Virus record (IMG/VR): IMGVR_UViG_3300048026_000022
Location: 1-25,569 of that record
From: a virus
DNA: 25,569 nucleotides
Reading direction: 5' to 3' (one strand)
The notes under the pieces are model-generated. The model did no database searches. It was not told the DNA's origin and saw nothing but the letters and a program-made list of their open reading frames with translations. Both the position numbers and the translations under genes were made by a program. The first letter of the stretch is position 1. Every line of letters begins with the position of its first letter. Shown here one piece after another: positions 8,301 through 14,858 of this stretch.

Positions 8301-8970
8301 ATTCGTAATATGGACTAGTGCTATCTTTTTGTGCATCGTAAACTTTTTTACCACGAATAACAGTCGATATGTTTGGCAAGCCTTGAGCAAACTTGTCTTG
8401 GTCATAGGTTAACTTAACAACCATATAAGCTGTGCCTAATAACTTATGGTTATCAGTCCACTTGGTTGAGTTTTCAACTAAACTTGCACTACCTCTTTGC
8501 GCGTTGTTATCAGCAGTTGTCTGATCTCCTTTATAAAAACCAATGTCAATATAAGGTGAAGTTGCAGAATTGCCCTGAGTCGCCCAAGCAGAGGTAAAAT
8601 TACCGTTTTCCCAGACCTTTTGATCGTTAAACCATACTTGCTCATACGCATCTATCTCATGCCCTGCAATTGCAGTCACTAGCCAAAGGTATTTGTTATC
8701 TGTGCCAGTAGACTCTAAGTAAACGACATTGCCACCAATACGCGCACGACCATAAACAATCTTACGCGAATGTGCCGCGTCTCTAGTCATAACAGATTGA
8801 CCTGCCATTTGTGCGCCTAAGTCTGGACTAGGAGCAAGAGCGCGAGAAACTAAAGATAAACCTGCGCCTATAGCAAAAGCACCAAATGCCGCGCCTATAG
8901 AGATAAGACCACCTGCCGCAATCATTGCTGATCCGACAGATGCTAATCCTGCTACAAAGGTAATCGCCAT
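5368..8970 (-). CDS. J-like central tail / tail tip attachment protein
   Basis: The 1200-residue protein occupies the lambda gpJ position. Residues 1-45 are a hydrophobic Gly/Ala-rich segment (AGLASVGSAMIAAGGLISIG). The hub region then carries RKIVYGRARIGG at about 69-80, YEQVWFNDQKVW at about 109-120, and NPALCIRDYLVDVRYGLG at about 244-261, a pattern characteristic of J-like tail proteins. Residues about 430-485 (LKFKIGDNISVTNTRLGYSGK) complete the hub. Two fibronectin type III-like domains lie at about 515-605 and 612-705, a short collagen-like GTNGTNGDDGAAG at about 807-819, and a beta-rich C-terminal region after that. It would form the tail tip, contact the host surface and carry the fibre-associated proteins. 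The N-terminal hydrophobic stretch is common in this family and need not be a true membrane anchor. Confidence 0.88.
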   Translation of the reverse strand: MAITFVAGLASVGSAMIAAGGLISIGAAFGAFAIGAGLSLVSRALAPSPDLGAQMAGQSVMTRDAAHSRKIVYGRARIGGNVVYLESTGTDNKYLWLVTAIAGHEIDAYEQVWFNDQKVWENGNFTSAWATQGNSATSPYIDIGFYKGDQTTADNNAQRGSASLVENSTKWTDNHKLLGTAYMVVKLTYDQDKFAQGLPNISTVIRGKKVYDAQKDSTSPYYESSLGVSTQRENNSATWQWSQNPALCIRDYLVDVRYGLGESVDNILRSSIDTATDVCNETITLSDTTSQVRYTMDGVIDTGNSIKANIENMTGAMIGRLVYSGGKFELHAGKYVAPTVTIDESMIIGEISVQTKQSRRNAYNGVKGVFLSETDNYILADYPAQISSTYAAQDGDPIYLDMPLPYTVNNIRAQRLAKLALQRSRQQEAITIPCNLNALKFKIGDNISVTNTRLGYSGKVFEVVGYSMGFSSDQMVVNVEAIETAASIWDWATSDEEVFLGAGEVDLYDGTVAIAPASVSVAGDSFLAADGTFSTSFNVSWPDAVDAFTDHYVVEHKLTTASDYFSQQTKSSPFTIIGLQNGQQYNVRLKAVNGIGVSSAYVSATQTAATDTTAPSLPTSITATAGYKSISLVWTNPSEKDFDHVEIHRATTSNGTYVQVSIAKGGFGAKSEHLDGGLADATAFYYKFKSVDRSDNKTSDSDFNGQTPVNATTDAASIDGEDGFNTANVYAYKRSSTAVTDQPSTARTWTFSSGTWNNNDLGNSFTGLIPTGTDDLYVCSAVAKSRQTTDEVIVSDWSPARLFSSNGTNGTNGDDGAAGVRNANGYLYYSLSSTTSPSAPTVSGYNYTTGVFSNISSNGGDTGTWSKTPPDVTSGDAKYWAINYYVTEASYGGTESVDLGSVFASSTFSGLVTFTSLNTALANTGGNITTIDGGLITTDTIAVNKLTGDVTEVYPIRQYYETTLTSTPTQMGAFSLPASELSVPKRNKIDVNVVFEITNQNQIQGAQAAISFIIQKKSKGQNATEVSSSSNKVVVESESIQYQQLISLTGNQIDKIDLVGGVAANDDASGTYEPASIYGLYYDATANKTFIQVAAYQDVFSTGDDLYYDEDKFASSGTWVSPSLTDTIFAPTPIDSDVAYVTATTALSGVGRQTVILPFKMSYGRTSTASNYRVMANTSSPQSGITYTIKRLVGTMENVS

Positions 8971-8973
8971 TAA

Positions 8974-9426
8974 TTAATCCTTAAAGCATTTAGAGTAAAT
9001 GCGCTCAATAAGATCAAACTCCATTCCAACCATAAGATCATCAAAAGGTATGTGAACTTTAGTATTGATGTTTAATAAAGATATGCCATTTTCTCGGCAG
9101 TGATCTTCTGCATACTTAACTAACTTGTAACCAGTAGCACCTGCTCTGTGATCTGGCAAAACAAAAACAACATCGTTGTTAGCGAATATATGATCCTTAT
9201 AATGCAGACTTTTGTTAACTATAAGAACACAATACCCTACCAACTCGCCATCTTGTCTTGCCGTAAATATTCTAAGTATACCAGCGGCATCTAATCGAGC
9301 ATATTCTTCCCAATCAGGATTTAGCTTTATTGTTCCTTGATTTAACGCCACCATTTCCCAATGCTTTTCAAGCAAAGGTTTCATGTCTTCTTTGACGTTA
9401 GCTAGACACTCGTGCGCTATAATCAT
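8974..9426 (-). CDS. GNAT family N-acetyltransferase encoded within the tail module
   Basis: The protein is 150 residues from the ATG at 9424-9426, which overlaps the stop of the hub gene as ATGA. A TTG four codons upstream is open but a less likely start. The fold signature is clear: ILRIFTARQDGELVGYCVLIV forms the central GNAT strands, then DVVFVLPDHRAGATGYKLV supplies the acetyl-CoA pyrophosphate loop (R-A-G-A-T-G), followed by a helix (KYAEDHCRENG) and a final strand/helix (INTKVHIPFDDLMVGMEF). GNAT enzymes move an acetyl group from acetyl-CoA to an amine. The substrate is unknown. In lambda and GTA-like tail modules this slot often holds a cell-wall peptidase, so an acetyltransferase here is notable. 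It could modify a virion protein or a host protein. Confidence 0.8.
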   Translation of the reverse strand: MIIAHECLANVKEDMKPLLEKHWEMVALNQGTIKLNPDWEEYARLDAAGILRIFTARQDGELVGYCVLIVNKSLHYKDHIFANNDVVFVLPDHRAGATGYKLVKYAEDHCRENGISLLNINTKVHIPFDDLMVGMEFDLIERIYSKCFKD

Positions 9427-10256
9427 GCCGCAGTCCAATCACCGTTATTTCCTACTCCACCTCGATTTCCTGATGATCCTGTTGAGCCGTTTTGTGATGA
9501 TCCAGTTGGACGACCCCACATAATTTGTTTCTCTACAATCGCAGTAACAAACTCAAACCCTGCGTCATAGTTAGGGTTGTCGTTACCGTTAGCTAATTTA
9601 AGCGGATAGTCAATTTTTTGATCTTCTGCTGTGTAGCGCCTAACCTTCGTTTTTTCAAATGCTACCAGTTTGTTTTCAGCCGCAATCGTAATTGTCGAAT
9701 ATTCGCCATTCTCTGCAATTGTCATAGTGTCCATAAAACCACTAAAAACAATAATCGGATCGCTAACTAACGAACCAGATGCATTAAAAGCACCTAGGCG
9801 TACAGTAATTGGGCGACCTTGGTATTCATGATCTTTTGCAATAACAAGAAAAGAAGATTTAACACCTGTAATGCTAACATTCATTCCAGAAGCAGATATG
9901 TCAGACGTTTCTTGTATCTGACTAATTCCGAGCAAGTCACCTACGCCAAGATAAGTTTCACCGCCATAGGTTAAATCACCGACACCAGACCAGACGTTTA
10001 ATTGGGCAGGGCTTTCACTTGCAATTCCAGAACCTGAACCTGCACCAGTTGCAGTAAAAGTCACTCCAACCGTGTTCGCGCTTGCTCCAATAGCTGTAAA
10101 ATCAGTATCACCAAGACTTACTATCTTATATTTATGACCTGTAACAAAAGTACCTGCCGCAATATTTTGATCAAATTCCATGTTGACAAGGTAGATAGGT
10201 CTAACAGTATCAGCAACAAGTGCGTTGCTCATTGCAGTAGTTAATGTTCTGCTCAT
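9423..10256 (-). CDS. DUF2163-like tail hub protein with inserted beta cassette
   Basis: This 277-residue protein lies between the distal-tail-like protein and the GNAT gene and starts with an ATGA overlap. The N-terminus (VRPIYLVNMEFDQ) and the later LNVWSGVGDLTYGGETYLGVGDLLGI match the pattern of DUF2163-type hub proteins of siphophages and gene transfer agents. These two halves are separated by a cassette at residues about 34-79. The region around 150-215 (GRPITVRLGAF, IVFSGFMDTMTIAE, STITIAAENKLVAFEK, RRYTAEDQK) also fits that family. The C-terminus is a Gly/Ser/Asn-rich tail after GRPTGSSQNG. It probably forms the hub ring connecting the tail tube to the tip protein. Family placement is from motif memory. 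Confidence 0.72.
   Translation of the reverse strand: MSRTLTTAMSNALVADTVRPIYLVNMEFDQNIAAGTFVTGHKYKIVSLGDTDFTAIGASANTVGVTFTATGAGSGSGIASESPAQLNVWSGVGDLTYGGETYLGVGDLLGISQIQETSDISASGMNVSITGVKSSFLVIAKDHEYQGRPITVRLGAFNASGSLVSDPIIVFSGFMDTMTIAENGEYSTITIAAENKLVAFEKTKVRRYTAEDQKIDYPLKLANGNDNPNYDAGFEFVTAIVEKQIMWGRPTGSSQNGSTGSSGNRGGVGNNGDWTAA
10020..10157 (-). other. Inserted FTAIGA-type beta cassette inside the hub protein
   Basis: Residues about 34-79 of the hub protein read AGTFVTGHKYKIVSLGDTD, then FTAIGASANTVGVTFTATGA, then a GSGSGIA linker. This is the recurring phage module with the pattern G..Y.I...G.TDFT.IGA..N.VG..FTATG.G.G.G, which I recall in many unrelated structural proteins. Here it sits in the loop between the strand ending MEFD and the strand starting LNVWSG, where DUF2163-type proteins normally have a short turn. 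Confidence 0.7.
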
Positions 10257-10834
10257 AGTGCTTCAATACAAGCAAAGGTAAAACCGTAAATGCTTGCCTC
10301 GTTTATAGACCATCCTATATCGTTTGATGACATACGCCATAGACTTTTAGGCAGGTTATAGGTAATCGCTTGAGATGAAGTAACTGCTATACGAAGAGGT
10401 GGTTGAAAATTAAGCGTAGCCTCGTTAGCCGCTTTATCTTCTGTAACTAAGTAAAGGTAATCGTTTAGTTGAAAATAAGTACCTGCTGGAACTGCAACAG
10501 TACCTGAACCTAGCTCTAAAGTTTCTGCTCTTATAGCGGCACTACTGACAGTGTTAGCCGAAAGAGTGCTTGTGTGTAAAGGATTACCAAAAGTAAAAGT
10601 ACCTTCTCTTCCTTTAAGGCCGACAATAAATGCTTCAACACTTCTAGCCTCCGCATGACTTAATGGCGGCAACGATATTTCAGCTTCCCATCGCGCACCC
10701 TGATGAGTATATACCTGAGTATCTAAAGTAAACGGTGACTCAGAAACAGCAACTACTCTGCGTAATCTCATTGACATATTTTGAATGCCAACAAGCGCTC
10801 CTGTAACTGGATTTGTTGGCCATGATAAAGGCAT
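10253..10834 (-). CDS. Distal-tail-like minor tail protein
   Basis: The 193-residue protein follows the tape measure and precedes the hub, the usual position of a distal tail (Dit) or lambda gpM/gpL-type protein. The sequence MSMRLRRVVAVSESPFTLD, then TQVYTHQGARWEAEISLPPL, then AEARSVEAFIVGLKGREGTF is a pattern I recall from siphophage minor tail proteins: an N-terminal beta-barrel with an alpha element after the SLPPL strand. The C-terminal half (LNDYLYLVTEDKA, TLNFQPPLRIAV, YGFTFACIEAL) is beta-rich. It would form the ring joining the tail tube end to the tip. There is no catalytic motif. DUF2460 or a related family is possible; the position is the strongest evidence. Confidence 0.65.
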   Translation of the reverse strand: MPLSWPTNPVTGALVGIQNMSMRLRRVVAVSESPFTLDTQVYTHQGARWEAEISLPPLSHAEARSVEAFIVGLKGREGTFTFGNPLHTSTLSANTVSSAAIRAETLELGSGTVAVPAGTYFQLNDYLYLVTEDKAANEATLNFQPPLRIAVTSSQAITYNLPKSLWRMSSNDIGWSINEASIYGFTFACIEAL

Positions 10835-10837
10835 TTG

Positions 10838-12676
10838 TTATGCTCCTGCCATTGCTTTAGAGAAGTTACCACCGCGCAATCTAGCATCTGCTACAGCGCC
10901 TTTAGCGGCTTGAGCTATCTGGGGCATTAACTGTACGATCTCAGCACGTACGGTTTGCTGTACGCCTGTCGTTACGTTAATTGTTTGGTTAACAACAACA
11001 CCATTTCCGCCACCAAGATTCTTATTAGATACAATTGATCCTGACTGATTTGGAACAAAAAGTTCAGTGCCGCGCTCACCAACCATATATGACTGACCTG
11101 CCTGTACAGAACCACCTATAGCTTTAGGCGGTGACGGCATCGTTCCAATTCCTTCAACAATAGGCGCTGGGGTTGTTACATTTTCTCCTAGAGATGGAAA
11201 TGCTTTTGTAATTGCGCCAAATATTGACTGAGTGATGTAATACTGAACAAGCATCTCAATTAGGCTATCAACAACGCTTTTTGCCATCGCTTTCATAGCA
11301 TCAGAAAACTTTTGTGCGCCAGTTATCGCGTCTGTAAATCCTTTTGTAAAACCTGCCATTGCTTTATTGGTAAGGCTTGTAATACCTTCTTCGTAAGTCG
11401 GTAGTTTTTTACTAAAATCATCAAAAGCTTGCCTAAACGTAGAAACAGAGTCAGCGGCATTTTCATTAGCATTTACAATTGTATCTGTTGCCCTTTTGTA
11501 ATTTTTTGTTTTTTCTTGTGCCTCGTTTAAATTTTGTAAAGCGTCTGCCAAATCTATAGGATCAATTAAGCTTGTACCTTGCCCTTGTTCTTGCAAGTTT
11601 TTAAGCAAAGACAGTAAATTGTTTTTTTTCTGTTTAAGTTCACTGTCACTGTAATATTCTACAATTCCATCATCGCCAAAAAACCTAATTCTTTCTGGAT
11701 TAAAAGCACTTGTACCAAGAAGTTTGTTAATTATTGCAACATCTTTTTTAATTGCGTCAAAATTTGTTTTACTGCCCATCAAACGATCATATTCTGCCTT
11801 TGCACTGATCATGGCGTTATAAGTACCAATTACAGCGTTACCTATAGCCGCTCCTGCTCTTACTGCTTTTTTAGCACCTTCTATAAAATCGACAGCTATT
11901 TGACGACCAAAATCCTCAATACTTCCTCCTGCTAGTTCTATTTGCTCAAGCATATCTTTTTTAAGCATTTCAGAAATAGCGTGTATTGCAGGAGCCAATC
12001 CTGCTGTCATTTGTCTAGCAAGCCCAATAAATAATGACTTAAGGTTAGTCAAAGCATCGTTAGCATCTTCAACGCCCTTAGCGGCATCACTAGACATTAC
12101 AAGCCCTAGTGTCTCAGCCTCTTGCATTAAGGCTTTCATTTCCTCTGCGCCAAGACCTAATGTGTTTACAAGTGCCACACCCTCCGAATCAAACAGCTTC
12201 ATAGCTAATCTAACTTTGTCAGCAGAGTTTGTAACTTTAGAGAATCGGTCAGACAGAATTAACATTTGTTCATCTAGTGGCAACTTCATTAAAGATGACG
12301 CATTAATATTTAATTCTTTTAAAGCACCTTTAGCTTCACCAGTCCCTTTGGCGGCTTCTGCAAGTCGCCTTGTGAATCTTTGCATAGCCATGTCAAGCGT
12401 AGATGTTTGAACGCCACTAATCTCAGCGGCATAACGCAATGCTGATAAAGCCTCTGTGGTAGTGCCTATCTTTTGCGCTGTTTTTGAAAGAGAATCTATT
12501 GCCTCAATATTTTTCTTAACGAGAAGTCCAAATCCTGCCGCACCTGCGGTAACAGCTAAAGCAGACCTCATAGAAAAGACTGCCCCAGTGACTTTTTTTA
12601 GACCAGAAGTAACAGAGCCGAATGCTTTTTTGGTTTGATCAAATGCTTTTATATAAAAATTAAAATCTGTCGCCAT
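10838..12676 (-). CDS. Tape measure protein
   Basis: At 612 residues this is the long, largely helical protein expected right after the tail assembly chaperone. The N-terminal region has a helical pattern (FNFYIKAFDQTKKAFGSVTSGLKKV), an Ala/Gly hydrophobic segment (SALAVTAGAAGFGLLVKKN), and the tape-measure signature LSKTAQKIGTTTEALSALRY and then LDMAMQRFTRRLAEAAKG. Near the C-terminus are AMAKSVVDSLIEMLVQYYITQ and GGSVQAGQSYMVGERGTELFVP, the usual tape-measure ending. By the rule of about 1.5 angstrom of tail per residue, the tail would be about 90 nm long. The start ATG (12674-12676) lies inside the end of the -1 frameshift extension of the upstream gene, a 17-nt overlap. Confidence 0.92.
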   Translation of the reverse strand: MATDFNFYIKAFDQTKKAFGSVTSGLKKVTGAVFSMRSALAVTAGAAGFGLLVKKNIEAIDSLSKTAQKIGTTTEALSALRYAAEISGVQTSTLDMAMQRFTRRLAEAAKGTGEAKGALKELNINASSLMKLPLDEQMLILSDRFSKVTNSADKVRLAMKLFDSEGVALVNTLGLGAEEMKALMQEAETLGLVMSSDAAKGVEDANDALTNLKSLFIGLARQMTAGLAPAIHAISEMLKKDMLEQIELAGGSIEDFGRQIAVDFIEGAKKAVRAGAAIGNAVIGTYNAMISAKAEYDRLMGSKTNFDAIKKDVAIINKLLGTSAFNPERIRFFGDDGIVEYYSDSELKQKKNNLLSLLKNLQEQGQGTSLIDPIDLADALQNLNEAQEKTKNYKRATDTIVNANENAADSVSTFRQAFDDFSKKLPTYEEGITSLTNKAMAGFTKGFTDAITGAQKFSDAMKAMAKSVVDSLIEMLVQYYITQSIFGAITKAFPSLGENVTTPAPIVEGIGTMPSPPKAIGGSVQAGQSYMVGERGTELFVPNQSGSIVSNKNLGGGNGVVVNQTINVTTGVQQTVRAEIVQLMPQIAQAAKGAVADARLRGGNFSKAMAGA

Positions 12677-13156
12677 CGTTCTCGCTCATTATTTGAAAGT
12701 AGGCCAACCACTCATTGAAGTGATTGACAGGCATTTGCTCTGCTTCTTCTATCGTAATGTGAAGGCGATCAGCCAAAGATAATAGATTCATCCTTGATTG
12801 ATCGCTTCTTAGTTTTTTTCAGCCACCTCCGCAGATTCAATTTCAGCAAACATCTGATTGGCTATTTCTGATATGACGCTTGTTTCTTCGCCCATCAAAT
12901 CTAACCTATCTTCCGCAGACCCAAACAGCTTACTGCCGCCCTCATCTTCTGCCTTCATGCAAATCAAATCTACCATTGCACCGATAGTTGTGTTGTTAAG
13001 AAAGTCGGGGTGCTTTTTCTGTAACTGGTCTAAGTCATAGCACGTAATGGTTCTACAATATAACTTAAATGCTCCAGATTCGTCACCCCATGCAGGAACT
13101 ACAACTTCTCGCGCCTGTATCTTTCTTCTGTTTCGTAACTCTTTTGCTAATCCCAT
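12660..13156 (-). CDS. Tail assembly chaperone gpGT, -1 frameshift fusion product
   Basis: A -1 shift at the slippery heptamer (12812-12818) lets ribosomes leave the gpG frame just before its stop codon and read 50 further codons to a TAA at 12660-12662. The added peptide begins LRSDQSRMNLLSLADRL and contains HITIEEAEQMPVNHFNEWLAY, a helical sequence with the E-x-M-P...E-W pattern of tail-chaperone T domains. The full product is about 165 residues. In lambda and related siphophages, gpG coats the tape measure and the T domain recruits tail-tube subunits. No start codon with a proper ribosome binding site precedes the T part, so frameshifting is the only plausible way to express it. Confidence 0.85.
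12761..12818 (-). promoter_or_regulatory. Programmed -1 ribosomal frameshift site with downstream stem-loop
   Basis: Reading the minus strand, the heptamer A AAA AAC is in phase with the gpG codons GAA AAA AAC and directly precedes its TAA stop. Six bases later comes GCGATCA (12799-12805), whose perfect partner TGATCGC lies at 12765-12771 across a 27-nt loop. Allowing one bulged C, three more pairs (GAA with TTC) extend the stem to 10 bp. Slippery site, spacer and stem are the three classic parts of a -1 frameshift signal. Confidence 0.85.
12809..13156 (-). CDS. Tail assembly chaperone gpG-like (zero-frame product)
   Basis: This 115-residue protein lies between the major tail protein and the tape measure, the conserved site of gpG-like chaperones. 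It is largely charged and helical: MGLAKELRNRRKIQAREV at the start, a middle strand VVPAWGDESGAFKLYCRTIT, then LDQLQKKHPDFLN and an acidic end (ANQMFAEIESAEVAEKN). Chaperones of this type bind the tape measure and keep tail assembly orderly without entering the virion. Translation normally stops at TAA 12809-12811, but the slippery sequence at its end should send a fraction of ribosomes into the T extension. The function is assigned from position and the frameshift architecture more than from direct sequence identity. Confidence 0.85.
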   Translation of the reverse strand: MGLAKELRNRRKIQAREVVVPAWGDESGAFKLYCRTITCYDLDQLQKKHPDFLNNTTIGAMVDLICMKAEDEGGSKLFGSAEDRLDLMGEETSVISEIANQMFAEIESAEVAEKN

Positions 13157-13169
13157 GGTTTAAATCCCC

Positions 13170-13571
13170 TTAGTTAGATGCTGTAGTTACTGCTCCAGTA
13201 CATTGTATTGTAAAGCTTGCCTCTACCATGCCGTCAAAAGCGCCAGTAATAGACTTGCTTGTTACAATTCCTGATCCTGAGTAATACTCTTCACCAGAAC
13301 CAGTGCCAGTTGGATGTACTTGCCAATCGATAGATGCTCTCTCATCTAAGGCAGTTTGCTGTGCATCAGCCTCATCCCAGTAAACTTCTAGAGTCAATGT
13401 GTTAGTCGAAAGACCTTGCTTGTACGATCGTACAGAATCACCCATTACTGAATCTTCAATAGTGTCTGCTGAACCGTCTAACGTGAAAGAACGAACCTCG
13501 CCCACAACGGCCACAGAGCCGCCAGATGCCGCGATTTTTACTACACCAGATGCGCCTGTTTTAGTCGCCAT
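13170..13571 (-). CDS. Major tail (tube) protein
   Basis: The 133-residue protein starts MATKTGASGVVKIAASGG and is beta-rich, with a pattern common to small siphophage tube proteins: VGEVRSFTLDGSADTIEDSVMGDS, then LTLEVYWDEAD, and a last part GIVTSKSITGAFDGMVEASFT. The D-x-I-E-D-S-x-x-G-D stretch is a frequent tube-protein signature. It sits after the tail terminator and before the tail chaperone, as expected. The subunit would stack in hexameric rings around the tape measure. The upstream leader (13572-13594) carries an AAAGGT ribosome binding site. Confidence 0.85.
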   Translation of the reverse strand: MATKTGASGVVKIAASGGSVAVVGEVRSFTLDGSADTIEDSVMGDSVRSYKQGLSTNTLTLEVYWDEADAQQTALDERASIDWQVHPTGTGSGEEYYSGSGIVTSKSITGAFDGMVEASFTIQCTGAVTTASN

Positions 13572-13594
13572 GATTATTTACCTTTTAAGTTAAG

Positions 13595-14029
13595 TTAAGT
13601 TGTGCCGCGAGTATACTGATATACAATGCGAACTGTAATAATGACCCCACCAACGGGATCAATAGAACCTTCATCTATCTCAACATTAACCACTTGCGTA
13701 TCTATGGCTTTATTGCCTCTAGTACGGTCAACGTCAAGACTTTCTTCAATCGCCTCGATTATGTTGTTTCTTGCGCTGTCAATTGCAGAGCTTTTAACAA
13801 AACAAACCAAGTCATAATTTATTGTACCCATTCTCTGGGTAGTCGATCCACCTATTGATGCATCCTCTCTGCTTTCATCAGCACTACGTACTAAGACGGC
13901 AGGGTATTGAGCATTTGATAACTTCTCAAAGTCAAACGGCTCACGTGTAACATATTTTACAGCAACAGGACTGTTAATACCTTTAAGCGTGGTAACGATA
14001 TTTTCTGCTATCTCTTCTCTTACGCTCAT
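13595..14029 (-). CDS. Tail terminator / tail completion protein
   Basis: This 144-residue protein starts MSVREEIAENIVTTLKGI, a helix typical of lambda gpU-like tail terminators, followed by VKYVTREPFDFEKL, then QYPAVLVRSADES, TINYDLVCFVKSS and ARNNIIEAIEESLDVDRT, and a closing pair of strands (VGGVIITVRIVYQYTRG). That order of helix, strands, second helix and strands is the tail-terminator fold. It is encoded between the gp10-like neck protein and the major tail protein, and its start overlaps the previous stop (ATGA). The protein would cap the tail tube and connect it to the head. Confidence rests on pattern and gene order. Confidence 0.75.
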   Translation of the reverse strand: MSVREEIAENIVTTLKGINSPVAVKYVTREPFDFEKLSNAQYPAVLVRSADESREDASIGGSTTQRMGTINYDLVCFVKSSAIDSARNNIIEAIEESLDVDRTRGNKAIDTQVVNVEIDEGSIDPVGGVIITVRIVYQYTRGTT

Positions 14030-14448
14030 TTTAAGTTCCTAAAAAAGACCTGACTTAGTTGCTTTTCTTCTTTGCGATTAAAACCAAAGAATGGTCTGGA
14101 CTTGTTATTCATTGCCGCCTTTTTAGCTTCTGCGGCACGTGTAAAAAATATAACAGCCTGTTTACTATTTGCCTTAGTTGTCATACTGCCAAGCATCTTA
14201 CCTGTAAACTGCAAATCAGGTGTTGATCCTCTCCCTCTTTTACTTCTAAATGCCGCATAGGTAGGGTTGTACTTTTTAAAAAAACCGCCTTTAAATCCTC
14301 TTCCTTTAGCAGTCCTGTCCTCAATGATACCTACGCCAGCTTGTGCAGTAATTAATAAAGCCCTACGCACACTTGCTGATAATTCTTTTCCCTTCTTTCC
14401 TATTCGCCTTGATACTTCTTTAGCGTTTGTTTTAACGCTGAATTGCAT
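14026..14448 (-). CDS. HK97 gp10-like neck / head-tail connector protein
   Basis: The 140-residue, strongly basic protein starts MQFSVKTNAKEVSRRIGKKG and continues with a helix (ASVRRALLITAQAGVGIIEDRTAKG). The motif GFFKKYNPTYAAFRSKRGRG, then DLQFTGKMLGSMTTK, is the L-x-x-T-G-x-M-x-x-S signature of HK97 gp10-like and related virion-morphogenesis proteins. The C-terminus (RPFFGFNRKEEKQLSQVF) also fits, since these proteins often end in R-P-F-x-G followed by a helix. Start and previous stop form a TAATG junction. Its place between the connector adaptor and the tail terminator agrees with a neck role. Confidence 0.8.
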   Translation of the reverse strand: MQFSVKTNAKEVSRRIGKKGKELSASVRRALLITAQAGVGIIEDRTAKGRGFKGGFFKKYNPTYAAFRSKRGRGSTPDLQFTGKMLGSMTTKANSKQAVIFFTRAAEAKKAAMNNKSRPFFGFNRKEEKQLSQVFFRNLK

Positions 14449-14858
14449 TATCTATCTAACCGCTGTCCGACAGGCTGTTTCTCATCTTCTTTAACAACGC
14501 CATCGCCATCTTCGTCATAGTCTACGCCATCAGCCAATACGGCTTCTAACTCTTCGCCATATCGTGCTTTGTAGAAATCTATCATACTTTGAAATCTGTC
14601 ACCTTCTACCCAGTTAGTCAACTGAGGTAACGCATAACGCCACAACACAAGATAAGCACTTGCCATTGTAAACTGCGTTGCTGTGAGCTTGGTATTGTCC
14701 ATCTCACCAGCAATGTTCTTGCGAGGCCACCATCTAATGCGTAACTCACGCTGTATGTCAGCCTGTGCTTTAGGGTGTTCGAGAACAAAAGACTCGATAC
14801 CTAAATCGAGAATGTCTGGAATTAATTTTAATAAATCTGCATCGCTTGAATAAGCCAT
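14448..14858 (-). CDS. Head-tail connector (gp6-like adaptor) protein
   Basis: I place the start at the ATG 14856-14858, forming a TAATG junction with the preceding gene, 8 nt behind an AAGGTG ribosome binding site. An in-frame ATG six bases upstream lies too close to that site. The resulting 136-residue protein starts MAYSSDADLLKLIPDILDLG, has a helical core (IQRELRIRWWP, TATQFTMASAYLVLWRYALPQL, FQSMIDFYKARYGEELEAV), and ends in an acidic tail with an EF-hand-like DYDEDGDGVVKED stretch. Helical adaptors of this size follow the capsid gene in many siphophages and dock on the portal. The acidic Asp-rich end might bind a divalent cation; that is only a possibility. Confidence 0.72.
   Translation of the reverse strand: MAYSSDADLLKLIPDILDLGIESFVLEHPKAQADIQRELRIRWWPRKNIAGEMDNTKLTATQFTMASAYLVLWRYALPQLTNWVEGDRFQSMIDFYKARYGEELEAVLADGVDYDEDGDGVVKEDEKQPVGQRLDR

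Noticed and set aside
12783-12794. Internal ATG as an independent start of the T domain
   Set aside because: The AAGG before it is directly adjacent to the ATG, leaving no spacing for a ribosome, and the frameshift signal explains expression.
13575-13600. Threefold CTTAA repeat before the major tail protein
   Set aside because: It spans the stop codon and leader of adjacent genes and is short; a functional role is possible but not supported by anything else.
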